Both the position numbers and the translations under genes were made by a program. The notes under the pieces are model-generated. The model made no database searches. It was not told the origin of the DNA and saw only the letters and a list, made by a program, of their open reading frames with translations. From Siphonodentalium dalli (lineage: Eukaryota; Mollusca; Scaphopoda; Gadilida; Siphonodentaliidae), in the NCBI GenBank assembly GCA_032622095.1, contig CP136061.1:255577582-255641581 (forward strand): a stretch of 64,000 nt of DNA, written 5' to 3'. Shown here one piece after another: positions 30,625-42,780 of this stretch. Numbering within the stretch: the first letter of the stretch is position 1; the number at the start of each line of letters is the position of its first letter.

Positions 30625-31175
30625 TACGCGTTCAATAGTCTGAAGCAAACAGCATGGAATCCCATTACTTCCAAGAAGTATTACATCAGTGTCAGCCAAT
30701 CACAACATTCCATGGTAAAAATATGAAGCCAATCAGAAGAAAATAGCACAAGGCCAAAGAAAAAAATAATTGCGGTTTGGGTTTCCCTACCAACCCTATT
30801 TTAAACCCCATACCCTAAAGTTTTTTTCATGGTTTTCAACAAAATCTATTAAATTTTTTCTCCAAAAATTTCATAAAACATAAATTACACATTTAAGAAT
30901 TTCAGAATAGTAAACGTATTGTGTAATATTAAAATTTATCCAAAAATAATCAAAAGTAGTTTTATGTCAATTTGCAGAATATGTCCACAAAAAAAAACAT
31001 TCATTAAACAAATTCAATTCCAAGCCAACCTACCAACCCTATTTTTTTTTCTCGGCTTGTACACCAAACCAGATATTTATTTTCTTTGGCCTAATAAATA
31101 TTACCCAACAATGAGAATAGGATTATTATTTATATTGGCAGTAATAGGAATAGTCTTATGGGTTTGACTCAGATT

Positions 31176-32501
31176 GATACAACATACCAGTAAAGCTACC
31201 CGATACAACATACCAGTAAAGCTACCCGATACAACATACCAGTAAAGCTACCCGATACAACATACCAGTAAAGCTACCCGATACAACATACCAGTAAAGC
31301 TACCCGATACAACATACCAGTAAAGCTACCCGATACAACATACCAGTAAAGCTACCCGATACAACATACCAGTAAAGCTACCCGATACAACATACCAGTA
31401 AAGCTACCCGATACAACATACCAGTAAAGCTACCCGATACAACATACCAGTAAAGCTACCCGATACAACATACCAGTAAAGCTACCCGATACAACATACC
31501 AGTAAAGCTACCCGATACAACATACCAGTAAAGCTACCCGATACAACATACCAGTAAAGCTACCCGATACAACATACCAGTAAAGCTACCCGATACAACA
31601 TACCAGTAAAGCTACCCGATACAACATACCAGTAAAGCTACCCGATACAACATACCAGTAAAGCTACCCGATACAACATACCAGTAAAGCTACCCGATAC
31701 AACATACCAGTAAAGCTACCCGATACAACATACCAGTAAAGCTACCCGATACAACATACCAGTAAAGCTACCCGATACAACATACCAGTAAAGCTACCCG
31801 ATACAACATACCAGTAAAGCTACCCGATACAACATACCAGTAAAGCTACCCGATACAACATACCAGTAAAGCTACCCGATACAACATACCAGTAAAGCTA
31901 CCCGATACAACATACCAGTAAAGCTACCCGATACAACATACCAGTAAAGCTACCCGATACAACATACCAGTAAAGCTACCCGATACAACATACCAGTAAA
32001 GCTACCCGATACAACATACCAGTAAAGCTACCCGATACAACATACCAGTAAAGCTACCCGATACAACATACCAGTAAAGCTACCCGATACAACATACCAG
32101 TAAAGCTACCCGATACAACATACCAGTAAAGCTACCCGATACAACATACCAGTAAAGCTACCCGATACAACATACCAGTAAAGCTACCCGATACAACATA
32201 CCAGTAAAGCTACCCGATACAACATACCAGTAAAGCTACCCGATACAACATACCAGTAAAGCTACCCGATACAACATACCAGTAAAGCTACCCGATACAA
32301 CATACCAGTAAAGCTACCCGATACAACATACCAGTAAAGCTACCCGATACAACATACCAGTAAAGCTACCCGATACAACATACCAGTAAAGCTACCCGAT
32401 ACAACATACCAGTAAAGCTACCCGATACAACATACCAGTAAAGCTACCCGATACAACATACCAGTAAAGCTACCCGATACAACATACCAGTAAAGCTACC
32501 C
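31176..32501. repeat. 26-bp satellite, 51 uninterrupted copies
   Basis: The unit 'gatacaacataccagtaaag' plus 'ctaccc' repeats without any difference I can see. The block is 1326 bp, exactly 51 x 26. The unit contains no spacer and no ORF of note. The lack of divergence means recent expansion or active homogenisation; the copy number may be shaped by assembly. Confidence 0.97.
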
Positions 32502-32559
32502 TGAAGTCAGTCTCCTCCATCCAGAAGTTACATCATTCAGAAGTTGATCAGCTGAAAAT

Positions 32560-32690
32560 TTAAAAAGAGGGGATCCTTATACAAATGTATGAAATATGTG
32601 GCTACATGCAGTCATTACTAAATATAAGAGTAATCAGACAATCACAATTAGGTCAAACCTTAATAATCAGTCCTATTATTAACTAGAGAT
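32560..32690. repeat. Short duplication paired with 34075-34190
   Basis: 'aagaggggatccttatacaa' ... 'cacaattaggtcaaacct' parallels 'aagaggggtccctacacaaa' ... 'cacaattgagtcaaacct'. Confidence 0.6.
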
Positions 32691-32766
32691 GGGACGCTCC
32701 CAATGGGAATAGAGATACCTACATTAAGGGCAGCTATATTAACATATTTGTTTTTCAAAAAACAGT

Positions 32767-33372
32767 GTGACATCTGAATATATAATCAAATTAAAAAACT
32801 GTGAGAAAGCCTGCTTGAATGAAATTGTCATGTCACCCCAAATATCTCAGAAAAAATGGGAAGACCGCCTTGGGAAAATACTTTCAGCTGAGCAGTGGAA
32901 ATTAATATGCAATAACACGGCCAGAATAACAAATGACACTGGGCTTTTATCTTTCCAAATCAAAATGAATAACCCTCAGTGAAGGGCTTAATAGAAACAA
33001 TACAACACTATAAAAACATAGATGAGGTACCATTGAAACGCTTCTCCACCAGGAAGGAAAACACTTTCTTTGAAAGATGGACACTTTTAAATTCTCTATT
33101 CACAACAAGTCACACTGTTAGGGTGGTTAGTCGAAGTAGAGACTCGATACCTGCTTAGATGCTTCCCTAGACTAATCAAATTTATATGAAGTTCTCACTT
33201 CTATTTTTTCTATTATTGAAATGTGGAAAGAGAACGAACAATTGAAACTGAATTTCTAATTGTAATTCTCTTCAATTTCTGCAATTTTTGCCAAATGTTT
33301 GTAATTTTGTATGACAAATCTGATTGAGTATGTATTTTTGATCTCAATAAAAATTATTAAAAAAAACAAAAA
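32767..33372 (+). pseudogene. 5'-truncated LINE 3' end
   Basis: A 71-codon frame reads SQKKWEDRLGKILSAEQWKL then ICNNTARITNDTGLLSFQIK before a stop. This W-E-x-x-L-G...W spacing resembles the connector after the reverse transcriptase of L1/Tx1-type LINEs. Downstream, frames are broken, for example KRFSTRKENTFFERWTLLNS in another frame. The block ends 'caataaaaattattaaaaaa' then an A-rich tail, as expected for a LINE 3' end. Catalytic domains are absent. Confidence 0.6.
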
Positions 33373-33375
33373 AAG

Positions 33376-34240
33376 TTTCAAAATAATTGACTGGAAAATG
33401 TAGGATATGAGCTCGAAAAAAATTATGCCTGCAGTGAAAAATTTATAATTCGGAAAAATGGATTAACTCCACTAAAAAAGTCGAACGAACCTCATCATCG
33501 CAGGTGTACAGGTTACCATGGTTACCATGGTACTAAATATCTGTGCCAAGTTTAAAAATAATTAAGTGAAAACACATGTGTAGCGATGTAGCACCTGTCC
33601 AGAATGAGATACCTTCATTCAATTCCGGTCTGCGTTTCCGTTCCGTATATAATACCATGCGCCGTCGTTGACGTCATGCTTCTGCTCTGGGAGTGACTGT
33701 AAACAGATCGCCGAGGGTGGACACATTTCAATATAGCGGAGATTAATTGGTTGTTATTATAAAGGTACTGAAGTAATTCATGTTTGTTATACCCTCGGAA
33801 GCGGGGCATCACATGTGTTGATTGCATATTATCATGTTTTATTCGCCATTTATTCAATAAATTGAAAAACGTCATTTTCTGTTGCCTAATTCCATGGACT
33901 CTTGTAGAGTCCGACCCTTTGAAATTCTGTTAACGCCCAACCCCCCAACCCACTGGGTCACTCAGAGGGTAGGACGTTACACATGTACAAGCTTGGACAA
34001 AGTTGCGTCCACAGACGGACAAGCTGATTTCTGTATAACCCCACCCCGTAACTTCTTTACATTACAGGGGGGGGGGGCATATAAAGAGGGGTCCCTACAC
34101 AAATGTATTCTAATAGATCACTACATGCAGATGATGCAGTCAATATAGCAGTCAGAATCACAATTGAGTCAAACCTGAATTGTTTTGTACCAATTTTGCA
34201 AACCTAGCTATTATAAACAGTAATGTTATTGGTCATATTA
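33376..34240. other. No gene seen
   Basis: It holds a G run at 34068-34077 and the duplicated short block near 34075-34190. A minus-strand open frame at 33615-33875 has no recognisable domain. Confidence 0.4.
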
Positions 34241-34249
34241 ATGTATTAA

Positions 34250-34725
34250 TCTTAATTGTCATAATCATTTAATCAAACTTGTTAATTATGTTGGTAGCTT
34301 TTAGTTGTTTTCATCTTGGCTTATCTACATGTTGTTCATTAATCTTAATTATCGTATTCAATCAGTCAATACTTTCTATTTCCATTAACATGTTTTACTT
34401 GTCAGTTTGAGATTTTCTGCGATGTTAGTAGAATGCTAAATTCCAACAGCCTGAGTACCAACTTATCAGTTTCACACACCCGAACAACTTCAGGAACAAG
34501 TCCATAATATGTTCGACAGCTTGGCAATTCTCACCTCCAATTGAACATGTATATAAAATCCTTCAACTTTAAACTCTAAAAAAAGAATATTTGATCTAGA
34601 CGAGTCACTATATTATTTCAAATCATTAAGGATTACCATTGAACACAACAAGCTAACATTACTGGGATTTAATACCTGTTGCTGTTATGTTATATTCATC
34701 TTGGAAAACCAGATCATTATAATAA
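34250..34725. repeat. Long dispersed duplication, copy B
   Basis: Partner of 29480-29915. The extra block 34405-34530 ('gtttcacacacccgaacaac') is an inverted fragment of the repeat at 5796-6180, so an insertion separates the two copies. Confidence 0.75.
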
Positions 34726-34791
34726 AAGTTATTCCCCTACATCAGAATCATTCGTTAAAGGCCCATTTAATTTTCGAGTCACCAATTTGTT

Positions 34792-35178
34792 TTAACCCTT
34801 TACTCAACAAACCGGCCAAAACCGGCCAAATAAAGCTTCAACAGCCTAAAATATCTTCGGTCTGTCTCAATAGAACCATACAAATATGGATATCATTGGA
34901 ACCGGCTCCTTGACCACATTGTGATAGTTACAGTTATGCCCTGTGCCAATGCATTCTCTTATATATGCGAGTTGACCATAGGTCGCCTCGCATATATAAG
35001 AGAATGCATTGGCCTAAAAAAAACTTTTTACCATTTTTTCTTACATTCTTTAACAATTTTATAATTTTTAATGTGTTAAGCCAATGCATTCTCTTTTATA
35101 TGCGAGGCGACCTATGGTCGACTCGCATATATAAGAGAATGCATTGGCACAGGGCCCTTCTGTTGGGTAAAGGGTTAA
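34792..35178. mobile_element. TTAA MITE, 'CCCTTTACYCAACA' type, copy 1
   Basis: TTAA flanks 'ccctttactcaacaaaccgg' and 'ttctgttgggtaaaggg'. It has a tandem 'ccggccaaaa' at the left, then two palindromic core modules separated by a T-rich spacer. Confidence 0.9.
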
Positions 35179-35510
35179 TAGTGCCTTGATATACGGTTTT
35201 AATAACAATCTATGATATCGTAGAAACATTTCTCCCGTTTCATGGCAAGAAATGTGCAACATAATTCAAACTAAGATATAGAGTTATTCCCTTCCATTGA
35301 AAAAAGAGACTTTGCAGTACAGTCCAGATGAACTATAAGCACAGATAATACGTCGGTACCTCAACAAGAACAACATGTTCACAGTTTATTCGATCGGATA
35401 AGTTGATAATACAATGTTTTGGAGTTTCATCCTTCAAATGGCAATTAATATGGCATATATTTTATATACCGGTAATGTGATCTGGGGGTTAGAAAATTAA
35501 GTAGGCCTTT
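35179..35510. repeat. Dispersed repeat shared with 59555-60150
   Basis: 'tagtgccttgatatacggtt' then 'ttaataac' matches 59558. Later 'gtttattcgat.ggataagt' and 'atggcatatattttatat' also match. Terminal structure not resolved. Confidence 0.65.
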
Positions 35511-38500
35511 AACTCTTTAGTTCCCACGCTAGGTGTATAAGCCACCCCGTCATCTCCCTGCTGCTATATCATAACCCCGAAGGAGTGTACCCGGCCATAT
35601 ATCAAGTACCAGACCATATTTCTCCAGGAAGTTTTGGCTCGTCAGATAGTACCCCGTTGCTCCATAAATGGTGATAAACATGTTACTGTGTTGACACAGT
35701 GAGGGTAATCTGTTGGAGTGACAGTTCCAAATTGGCCTAATGGCGTAAGCCGGGACGTGTGCGTAATTTGATAAAAGTCGACACCTGCATGAGAACAAGA
35801 GCCCTGGGCAAGCAGGCATCTTTGACCTTTTGATTAGGATTAGCGTTATGTGTTATGAAAGTACAATGTTTTTGCGGTAACGATTTTATTTCGCTACAGT
35901 CAGAACTAATGTATTTCCGCCGGAGAAAAGTATTAAACGCTCGTGAAAATAAATAAATATATTTGCCTGGTATCAATTCAAAAGCGCTAGATATCATCTG
36001 TTGTTTTAGCCAAATAACACGATGTCGCACTACGAAATTCAAATAAGGTTTTAAAATATAATGCTCTGTTCAGGGCTGTTTGCAATTGTGATGATTCATT
36101 GGTAATTCGCTGCACGTACACATGTACATATAGAGGTTCCGCTTCTAGCGTGTTTAATTCTTACGTCTATAGCTCAAACGGCCTCATATTTATTAGCACA
36201 AATCAATGGTGATCTAATCTTCCTATATCAATGTGCATACTGGAATATAGGTATACATGTATGTCATTGAATTTTCCGTGGGTTGTTTAATTACTCAATA
36301 TCAACTTTGCTTAGACTTAAAAAAGACACGTATTATCACGTCTTGCTAAGTGAGGAATTTGGAAGTTCATCTTTGTGCAAACACATGGTATCACCATTTA
36401 AAATTTAGCACCGGCATTTGGTTGCTAGTCATTCATGTTTCGAAGAAAATGTTTATCTTTGTGGTCCCGGCGGTTTGGAGTAATGTGATTACGTTACTGA
36501 TGCATCAGAGGCAAACACTGCAACCCCAAATGTAACCCTTGTCGTCGAAATTATATTCAGTGACCTACAGTTACTGTCAGTGTTATTGTAAGATTATGCC
36601 GAATCTGGCTCCAATACAAACACTATCCAATATAAATATGTACGATACTTGTCGGGATTTAAATACATATACACAATGAATACGTGCGACGTGTAGTCAA
36701 TTACTTGGTACATGTTCGAAAATAATATTCCAGCTGTACATATACATGTATATAGTGAGGTTCCGCTTGGAGGATATGTTCGTGTAACTTGCAGAGAAAT
36801 GGGTGTGGATAATTTGTGTTAGCGTGTAAGTTGTAACACTGAACCAATCTTTGGTGAACGCATATTAGAAACACGCTTCTGTGATAAATAAGTGGAATAG
36901 TTAAATCGGAATGGGTCAAAATTAACCTACATGGGGCTTGCACGCTACCCGTGCACGCCAAGTCCTGAGAGATTGGTGCCATGCGTGTATATTCGATACC
37001 ATATCATTAATATAATATAAGAGATAGACACACACAGGTCATTTGGTGGCATAATCAGAAACATATTGCCGTATCAGTATAGACTTCCTCTGGACTATAA
37101 CTGGCCCTGTCTTTTAGGGTAAATGAATATATAGTGATTCCTTTCGAAGTGTATTTGACCACACAATTGGGTTAATAGTCACGAAGCTATCGACGCTGGG
37201 CGACACATTGTCGGTAGCCGGGGGGTCATCGTCGTCTGAATATTCTGATGATGAGGTACATTGCAAGAAAAACGCTAAAAAAGCTATCATCTCCCAATAA
37301 AATGTCGATCATTGCTTGTTTCGAAAATGCTGCAGCCATGTTGTTTGCCACTATACTTGGAATGATATGACTGACGCCTGGCTCCATGCAATATGTATAG
37401 AGCCCAAATAACACAGCAGGAATCGCGCGCGATGCCCATGGCGCCACGTTTATTGCTATTATATAGGCAAATAACGAGTTAACATAACCTGACAGTCTCG
37501 ATTGGAAAATAGCAGGGACACATGGGCGAACTCATTAGTACAGTCTGTCACCAGTGAGGCGCTCTCCAGCGCTTGTGGGGAAATCTGGTAACGCGCTCTT
37601 AGGCGCTTCTAGGGATATGATGCGAGACGTCGATAGGCGCTTCTGGGGATATATTGCAAAGCGTCCAGGGACGCTTATGGGGCGTAAACAGTTAATGAAA
37701 TTGGACATCTCCAGATCCCGGCTACAACATCTAAAGAAATTAAATTGTGATTGGGAATAATTAAGTTTGGCCAGTACAAGTACTGTGAATACATTGAGAT
37801 ATAGTCAAAGTGTATGTAGGATTTAGAATGTAATAAGAGATGGACTAGCTGTCGTCTGGTGCATTATACCATGTGGCATACCGCCCAGTGTGGGCATGCC
37901 TACCGGTATAGTAACCTATGACTAACATATATACTCAGGCAGGTGGACACAAGAATCAGCATTTTCAGATAAACAAAGATGAATAACTCTAGAACGGAAT
38001 ACCCACACAAAACAATTGAACACTCCATTGCATGCATGCTGTCCTCATGTAGAATAGTGAACATTCATACAAAATTTCATTCATATTGATATCCGACAAC
38101 TGGTGACAGTAGAGATATCGGCTTGGACAGACAAAAAAAAACAACATTTCCAGATAAACAGAGATGAATAGAACGGGAAACCCGAAACAAAATGATAGAA
38201 CACACCTATGAACATACATACCAAATTTTATAGAGATCCAAGTATAGGCCCGACTGTTCAAGATACTAGTATGACATGAACAGACATTGGATGGACAGAA
38301 AACATTTCCAGATAAACAAAGATGAATAACTCAAGAACGGGAAAACCCGAAAAAAAAAACGATTGAACAATCCATCATTGCATATGTCCTCATACCTCAT
38401 AGTAGTGAACACGAATACCAAATTTCATTGAGATCCAAACATGACTAAGCTACTGTTCAAGATAATTTATCACCTGATTGTGACCTGAACATACATCGGA

Positions 38501-38570
38501 CGGACATATGGTAAGAGAGATGGATCGACAGACACAGCCCTCGGCTATATGCCCGAACCTCCTACAGGGG
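35511..38570. other. No gene identified; scattered short repeats
   Basis: Minus-strand frames at 35550-35819 and 37226-37447 (the latter containing MAAAFSKQAMIDILLGDD, vaguely like the N-terminus of a Harbinger-type transposase) are too weak to call. A 'ggcgcttctggggatat' phrase repeats at 37598-37655, and 'aacatttccagataaacaaag' blocks repeat three times at 37960-38330 with 'gatgaataactc'. Confidence 0.4.
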
Positions 38571-38576
38571 TCATGT

Positions 38577-38603
38577 GGGGGGGGGGGGGGGGGGGGGGGG
38601 GGG
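38577..38603 (+). repeat. Uninterrupted run of 27 G
   Basis: A pure G homopolymer after 'caggggtcatgt'. It could form quadruplex structures, and its true length is uncertain in any assembly. Confidence 0.9.
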
Positions 38604-39400
38604 CTAATCTTGCATATTATGGCCTTCTAAGTTCTATACATGACCCCCAGTTCTAAAGTTTGACAAATCAATGATTGAATGTCCTTTCACCAACTGGTAG
38701 TTCATTGTGATAGATATGTTTACTACCTAAAATTTTCAATTTAAAGAGTGAATGAACTAATTAACACCATTCAACTCAAACTAGTCTAAATTAAACTCAG
38801 CTCTTCAATTATCCACTTCCCATTCCGTGAATTTGAGAAAGTCGCGTAACGAAAATAGGGAAGTAGAAATTTTTAATCGCCGAACTCGGTCAGAAGGGAG
38901 AGAGATTTCCTCAATAAAGACGATATTTTCAGGTATATTAATTAGGTATAAAGTTTCAAAAAGTTGAGAGACTGGATATGTATTTTATACCTATGATATA
39001 ACGAGTTTCCAGCTCTTGTCTTGATCAGCTGGTGCCTGAATTTCGTCATGCAAATCTAATTTCGAGAATCGAAGTTGGATCATTTCGATCAATTGGCACA
39101 GATTTGAAAATATCCGACTGAACAAAGGATATTAATTGATAAAGTGAGAATGGAATTGAAATATGTCTGGGCAGTATCATCAGTGTGGCAGTATGGCAAT
39201 AATTATATCAAAGCCGCACTTCACCGTCAAATGCGTTTTGGAATGCTGATTCTTTGTAAATTGTTGTTGTTGTATTTGTTGTTGTTGTTGGTTATCTCTT
39301 CTCCAGACACCACTATTTGTTGTTTCACTTCAAAGTGATTCTAAACATTTTGTACGATGGTCACTTCGTACATGGATGTTCCATACCATCCTTTTGGGCC
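38604..39400. other. No gene seen
   Basis: It contains a TTG/TGT-rich tract at 39260-39290. No exon pattern. Confidence 0.4.
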
Positions 39401-39403
39401 ATA

Positions 39404-39591
39404 CTCTCACTCTCAGGTGCCTAATAATCGTGATGGCCTAATAATAGTGATGTGGGGGATTTAGGCTGAAATTAATAATAGTGATGGCAATTTCACTCTA
39501 TGTCTCAATTCCAAATAATAGTGATCGTTGGGAATTTTCTCCAAAATTAATAATCGTGCTGACACTATTATTTGGCACCTGAGAGTGAGAG
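39404..39591. mobile_element. TA-flanked MITE, ends CTCTCACTCTCAGGTGCC
   Basis: TA at 39402-39403 and 39592-39593 encloses 'ctctcactctcaggtgcc' and its exact complement. The inside repeats 'aataatagtgat' several times on both strands. Length 188 bp. Confidence 0.88.
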
Positions 39592-39711
39592 TACGTGTTC
39601 TGTAGGAAATCAATTGGTCGTTTTGTACCATCGAAAATCAAAAAGCAAGCTAGACTGGTGAATCGCAGCCGTATTGGATTCATACAGCTCCGTTCCATGG
39701 TTTCAGAGATT

Positions 39712-39908
39712 AATCCAGCCGTGGTTTTAGTGCTACAGGTAAAAGTAGCATTTCCATATATGGAGCATTTGAATATTCATGACTTCTATGCATGTATATG
39801 GAATGCTATGTACTCCAGAACTTTGACCTGCAGCACTAAAACCACAGAACCAGGCCTGGTGGATCCATTATGGCAGCGAGTTAGTGACAGCATGACAGGG
39901 CGTATATT
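39712..39908. mobile_element. Partial copy of the 4760-type MITE
   Basis: The right part 'ggcctggtggatccattatg' then 'gcagcgagttagtgac' and the centre 'tttccatatatggagcattt' match 4760-4999. The left terminus is replaced. Confidence 0.75.
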
Positions 39909-39964
39909 GGTCGTTTTGTACCATATTGTCTCAGAGTCATACCTTATTATTACCACTTTATAGG

Positions 39965-40465
39965 GCGTTCTCTAGGCCATTGATAATGTTTTTCGGGGCG
40001 TTCCAAATAGCGTATTGTTACCAAAACAGCGGGCCGCGGGCCGATAATGAGAACCCTAGTTCAATATCGGCCCGCCGCCCGGAAACTATAGATCTCGTTT
40101 ATTATCGCGAGAGTTACGTCCCTTCAACTTCCGATCTGGCGTGGTTATTTCTAGAAAATAATGGGAAGATGTATCCGATTTCCTCGACACTATAATGGTT
40201 TTATGATTGGAATTCACGCTATATGATTGAATTATTGTATCAAGCGTAAGTATGCATTGATAATGTTAGCTGTCAACCTCTCATTGGTTGTTACTCGTCT
40301 CCAATGAGCACTGGGTTTTCCCCTGTCCTATTTTCGAGACTCCGTCAGTCCGTGTCAGCTGACAAGTCAAATGGTATCAAATTTAAATGTTCTTGAAAAT
40401 ATTTCTCTCTTAATCTACTTCATTATTCCACTAAATCCTCAAATGGGTCAAATGTCCAAAACTGT
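39965..40465. other. No gene seen
   Basis: It includes a small GC-rich inverted pair 'gcgggccgcgggccgata' / 'tatcggcccgccgcccg' at 40030-40080. No exon pattern. Confidence 0.4.
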
Positions 40466-40475
40466 GGTAATAATA

Positions 40476-40656
40476 GTAATAACATGATTTCATCGGGCAT
40501 TATGGTTTATTAACGGCCCTCTGGAATGATTAACAGCCCTCGGGCCTATTAGCGTCCCTCGACTTCGTCTCGGGCCGCTAATAGGCCCTTGGGCTGTTAA
40601 TCATTCCAGCCGGGCCGTTAATAAACCATAACGCCCTCAAAAATCATGTTATTGTT
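40476..40656. mobile_element. Palindromic element with GGCCC-rich arms
   Basis: The left arm runs 'aataacatgatttcatcggg' to 'gggcctattagcgtc'; the right arm is its complement, ending 'aaaatcatgttatt'. Arms are about 80 bp with few mismatches. Confidence 0.8.
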
Positions 40657-41017
40657 ATATTGTTGGGAATGTGATTGTGGAAACAATTTTTGATTTCATA
40701 CTTCTCTATTTTTGTAAATTGTATTAATCGGTGGTATTGAGGGGCAGACTCTACTAGTTATATAATATTGACCACAACGGCAACTTCTGGGGCGAACAAC
40801 TTTGCACATGCCTTGAGGAGCTCGCTCATTGATATGCTGCCATTTTCATTATTCCACAGACAGAATTGCTGAGCTTAGTTTTCTCCGTACCATAGTGAAA
40901 ATGCTGATAACGAAATGACCAATTGGTTTCATGTCCTGCATGGTATGAAATGACCAAACAATCCGGTACAAAACGACCGAAAAATCTGGTAGGAAACAAC
41001 CAGATGGTAGGAAACAT

Positions 41018-41293
41018 CTGGGGACCTCATTCTGCTTAGGCCTCATCTTCTCTGGAAAGTTTCTTTATTATAAAATTTCTATAGAAACTTCTGCCATAGA
41101 TTCTATTTCTTTTTTAGTTTAGTTTCTCTATATCCCCAAATTGGCAGACAACACATTCCCAATGGGTGTACTTCACAATATTCACCATTTGGGAACTTCA
41201 ATCTGAGACTTATAATGTCTCCAATATAGCAGTTGAGGCCACGCAGAATGAGGTTCCCAGAGGGTGAGTTTAGTGATGCTAGCCCGCTATGTG
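41018..41293. mobile_element. CAAGCC-family MITE, both ends truncated
   Basis: It runs from 'ctggggacctcattctgctt' to 'gtgatgctagcccgctatgt', with linker 'ccccaaattggcagacaaca'. It ends 42 bases before the first recognised exon of gene 3. Confidence 0.75.
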
Positions 41294-41335
41294 TTATATA
41301 TTGTTAATAATTTACCATTTCTGTCTTCTTTACAG

Positions 41336-41567
41336 GTTCAGATTTCAGAATTCATTAGCAGTATGTCATCACCATTCAGAGTCCCGCGTGTTTCACATTC
41401 CAACAAGTTTGAATGTCTGCGAAGCCTGGATGCCGAATCTAGCGATTGCAGTCCTACAAAACGGCAAAAAACAAGTGGCGGAAAGTTCTCAAACATGTCA
41501 AATCAAAAATTGTTTGCAAAACTCAAGAGCAAAGAAAAGAAATTAAATCGATTCAGAGAATCTACAA
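41336..41567 (+). CDS. Coding exon a, unknown basic protein (gene 3)
   Basis: The acceptor 'tctttacag' and donor ACAA|gtgagt bound 232 nt. The frame is open throughout, and the likely start is ATG at 41363 (MSSPFRVPRVSHSNKFECLR), though VQISEFISS upstream is also open. It reads on through SLDAESSDCSPTKRQKTSGG and LFAKLKSKEKKLNRFREST: a nuclear-localisation-like KRQK and a lysine-rich, possibly helical stretch. One base is left for the next exon. I do not recognise the family. Function unknown. Confidence 0.65.
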
Positions 41568-41605
41568 GTGAGTGAACGAGAGAATGAATTTATTGAATAC
41601 TAGTA

Positions 41606-41897
41606 CAAGTCTGCAAATAGTGTGTCTTGAAATTTGCAGAATGGGGTCCCCAGAGGGTGAATTTAGTGACGCTATCCTGGATGGCAGGCTAGCACCACCA
41701 AATTCACCCTCTGGGAACCTCATTCTGCTAAGTACGACTCAACTGCTATAGGAGACCTAGGATTAGATTTAATTCCCCAGTTGAAGTTGGTGATGTCACC
41801 CAATAGTCAATAGTCACTTTGATTATGCATTTTATCTTTGGCAAATTATGGGATATAGAAACTTCCCAGAATGGAAAAAGTAACTAAAAACAATGTT
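41606..41897. mobile_element. CAAGCC-family MITE, right-truncated
   Basis: It starts 'caagtctgcaaatagtgtgt' 39 bases after the exon a donor, has one hairpin unit plus linker, and stops near 'aactaaaaacaatgtt'. Confidence 0.78.
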
Positions 41898-42151
41898 GGA
41901 AGTTTTATTAGTCTGGTGCTCTGAATAATTCAAGAAAATAATATTTATTATTGAACCTTTCAATTAATCTGCATTGTGAAGTTTCTAGATTGGATTGTCA
42001 ATGACCCCCTATTGAATTCAGGATAAAACCAATTAATAAAAATAAAATTCTGTACCTACCTACATGTACCCTATTTATTTTAGACCCTGTAACCCTAAAC
42101 ACAAGTATTATTTTGTTTGGCCTGAGACTCAAATAATATTATTTATTTCAG

Positions 42152-42498
42152 CTTGCAATCAGCCTCCAGAAGCAGCAAGCTATTCTAAAAGTGAACCCTC
42201 CACAGACGATAAAATCCGACACTTATCATCAGAGATCAGAGAGATTCGTGGAATTCTGAATTTAGGGACTGAGAGTCTGGATGACTATGATGACGGTGAG
42301 GTTGCTAGTGATTCTGACAGTGATGGCGTTGTTGGTAGCCATCGCGATGATGTGGTGGCTACAGTATCTTCAAGGTCGGATACTAGAGAGGTCGTTGTTG
42401 GTAGAGAGGTCATTGTTAGCAGAGAGGTGCATCATGGGAGAAGCACTGATGTACAGCCATCGCGACCCGGATATCCAAACGAAGATCAGAAGAGATTT
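42152..42498 (+). CDS. Coding exon b, acidic region (gene 3)
   Basis: A 347-nt exon between 'tatttcag' and TTT|gtatgt. Two bases complete a codon from exon a, then 115 codons: CNQPPEAASYSKSEPSTDDK, a short helix-like IRHLSSEIREIRGILNLGTE, an acidic run DDYDDGEVASDSDSDG, then repeats of REVVVGREVIVSREV. It ends in phase 0. The low-complexity acidic and REV repeats suggest a disordered scaffold or regulatory protein. No domain recognised. Confidence 0.7.
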
Positions 42499-42583
42499 GT
42501 ATGTTTCTAGTTATTCCTTAAATAATTCTTATTTCGATTAATGATTCACGGTCTGAATTTGACGTCAAATAAATAATAATTTC

Positions 42584-42780
42584 TTAATCCTTTCATGACG
42601 GGAGCTGCGCTGGCACAACACTGAAGACACTGTGCCAATGCATCCTCTTATATATGCGAGTCAAACATAGGTCACCTCGCATATATAAGAGAATGTATTG
42701 GCCTCACAATTTTGTATCAATTTTTCTTACATTCTTTAAAAAAAATTACCTTTTTTTTTTCTTACGTTCTTTAGCACATG
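42584..42780. mobile_element. TTAA MITE 'CTTTCATGACGGGAG' type, right-truncated
   Basis: TTAA then 'tcctttcatgacgggagctg', then one palindromic core module and a T-rich stretch. The right end is missing. Confidence 0.75.

Noticed and set aside
31176-32501. CRISPR-like look of many identical short repeats
   Set aside because: There are no spacers: units abut directly at 26 bp. The genome is clearly eukaryotic, with introns, hAT elements and MITEs.
32767-33372. An intact LINE open reading frame
   Set aside because: Only the tail end of the protein and 3' region are present; reverse transcriptase and endonuclease are missing.
35550-35819. Minus-strand frame with YGLVLDIWPGTLLRGYD
   Set aside because: The segment looks protein-like, but no splice sites, neighbouring exons or family could be established.
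37226-37447. Minus-strand frame containing MAAAFSKQAMIDILLGDD
   Set aside because: A faint resemblance to Harbinger transposase N-termini only; it stops quickly and has no supporting inverted repeats.
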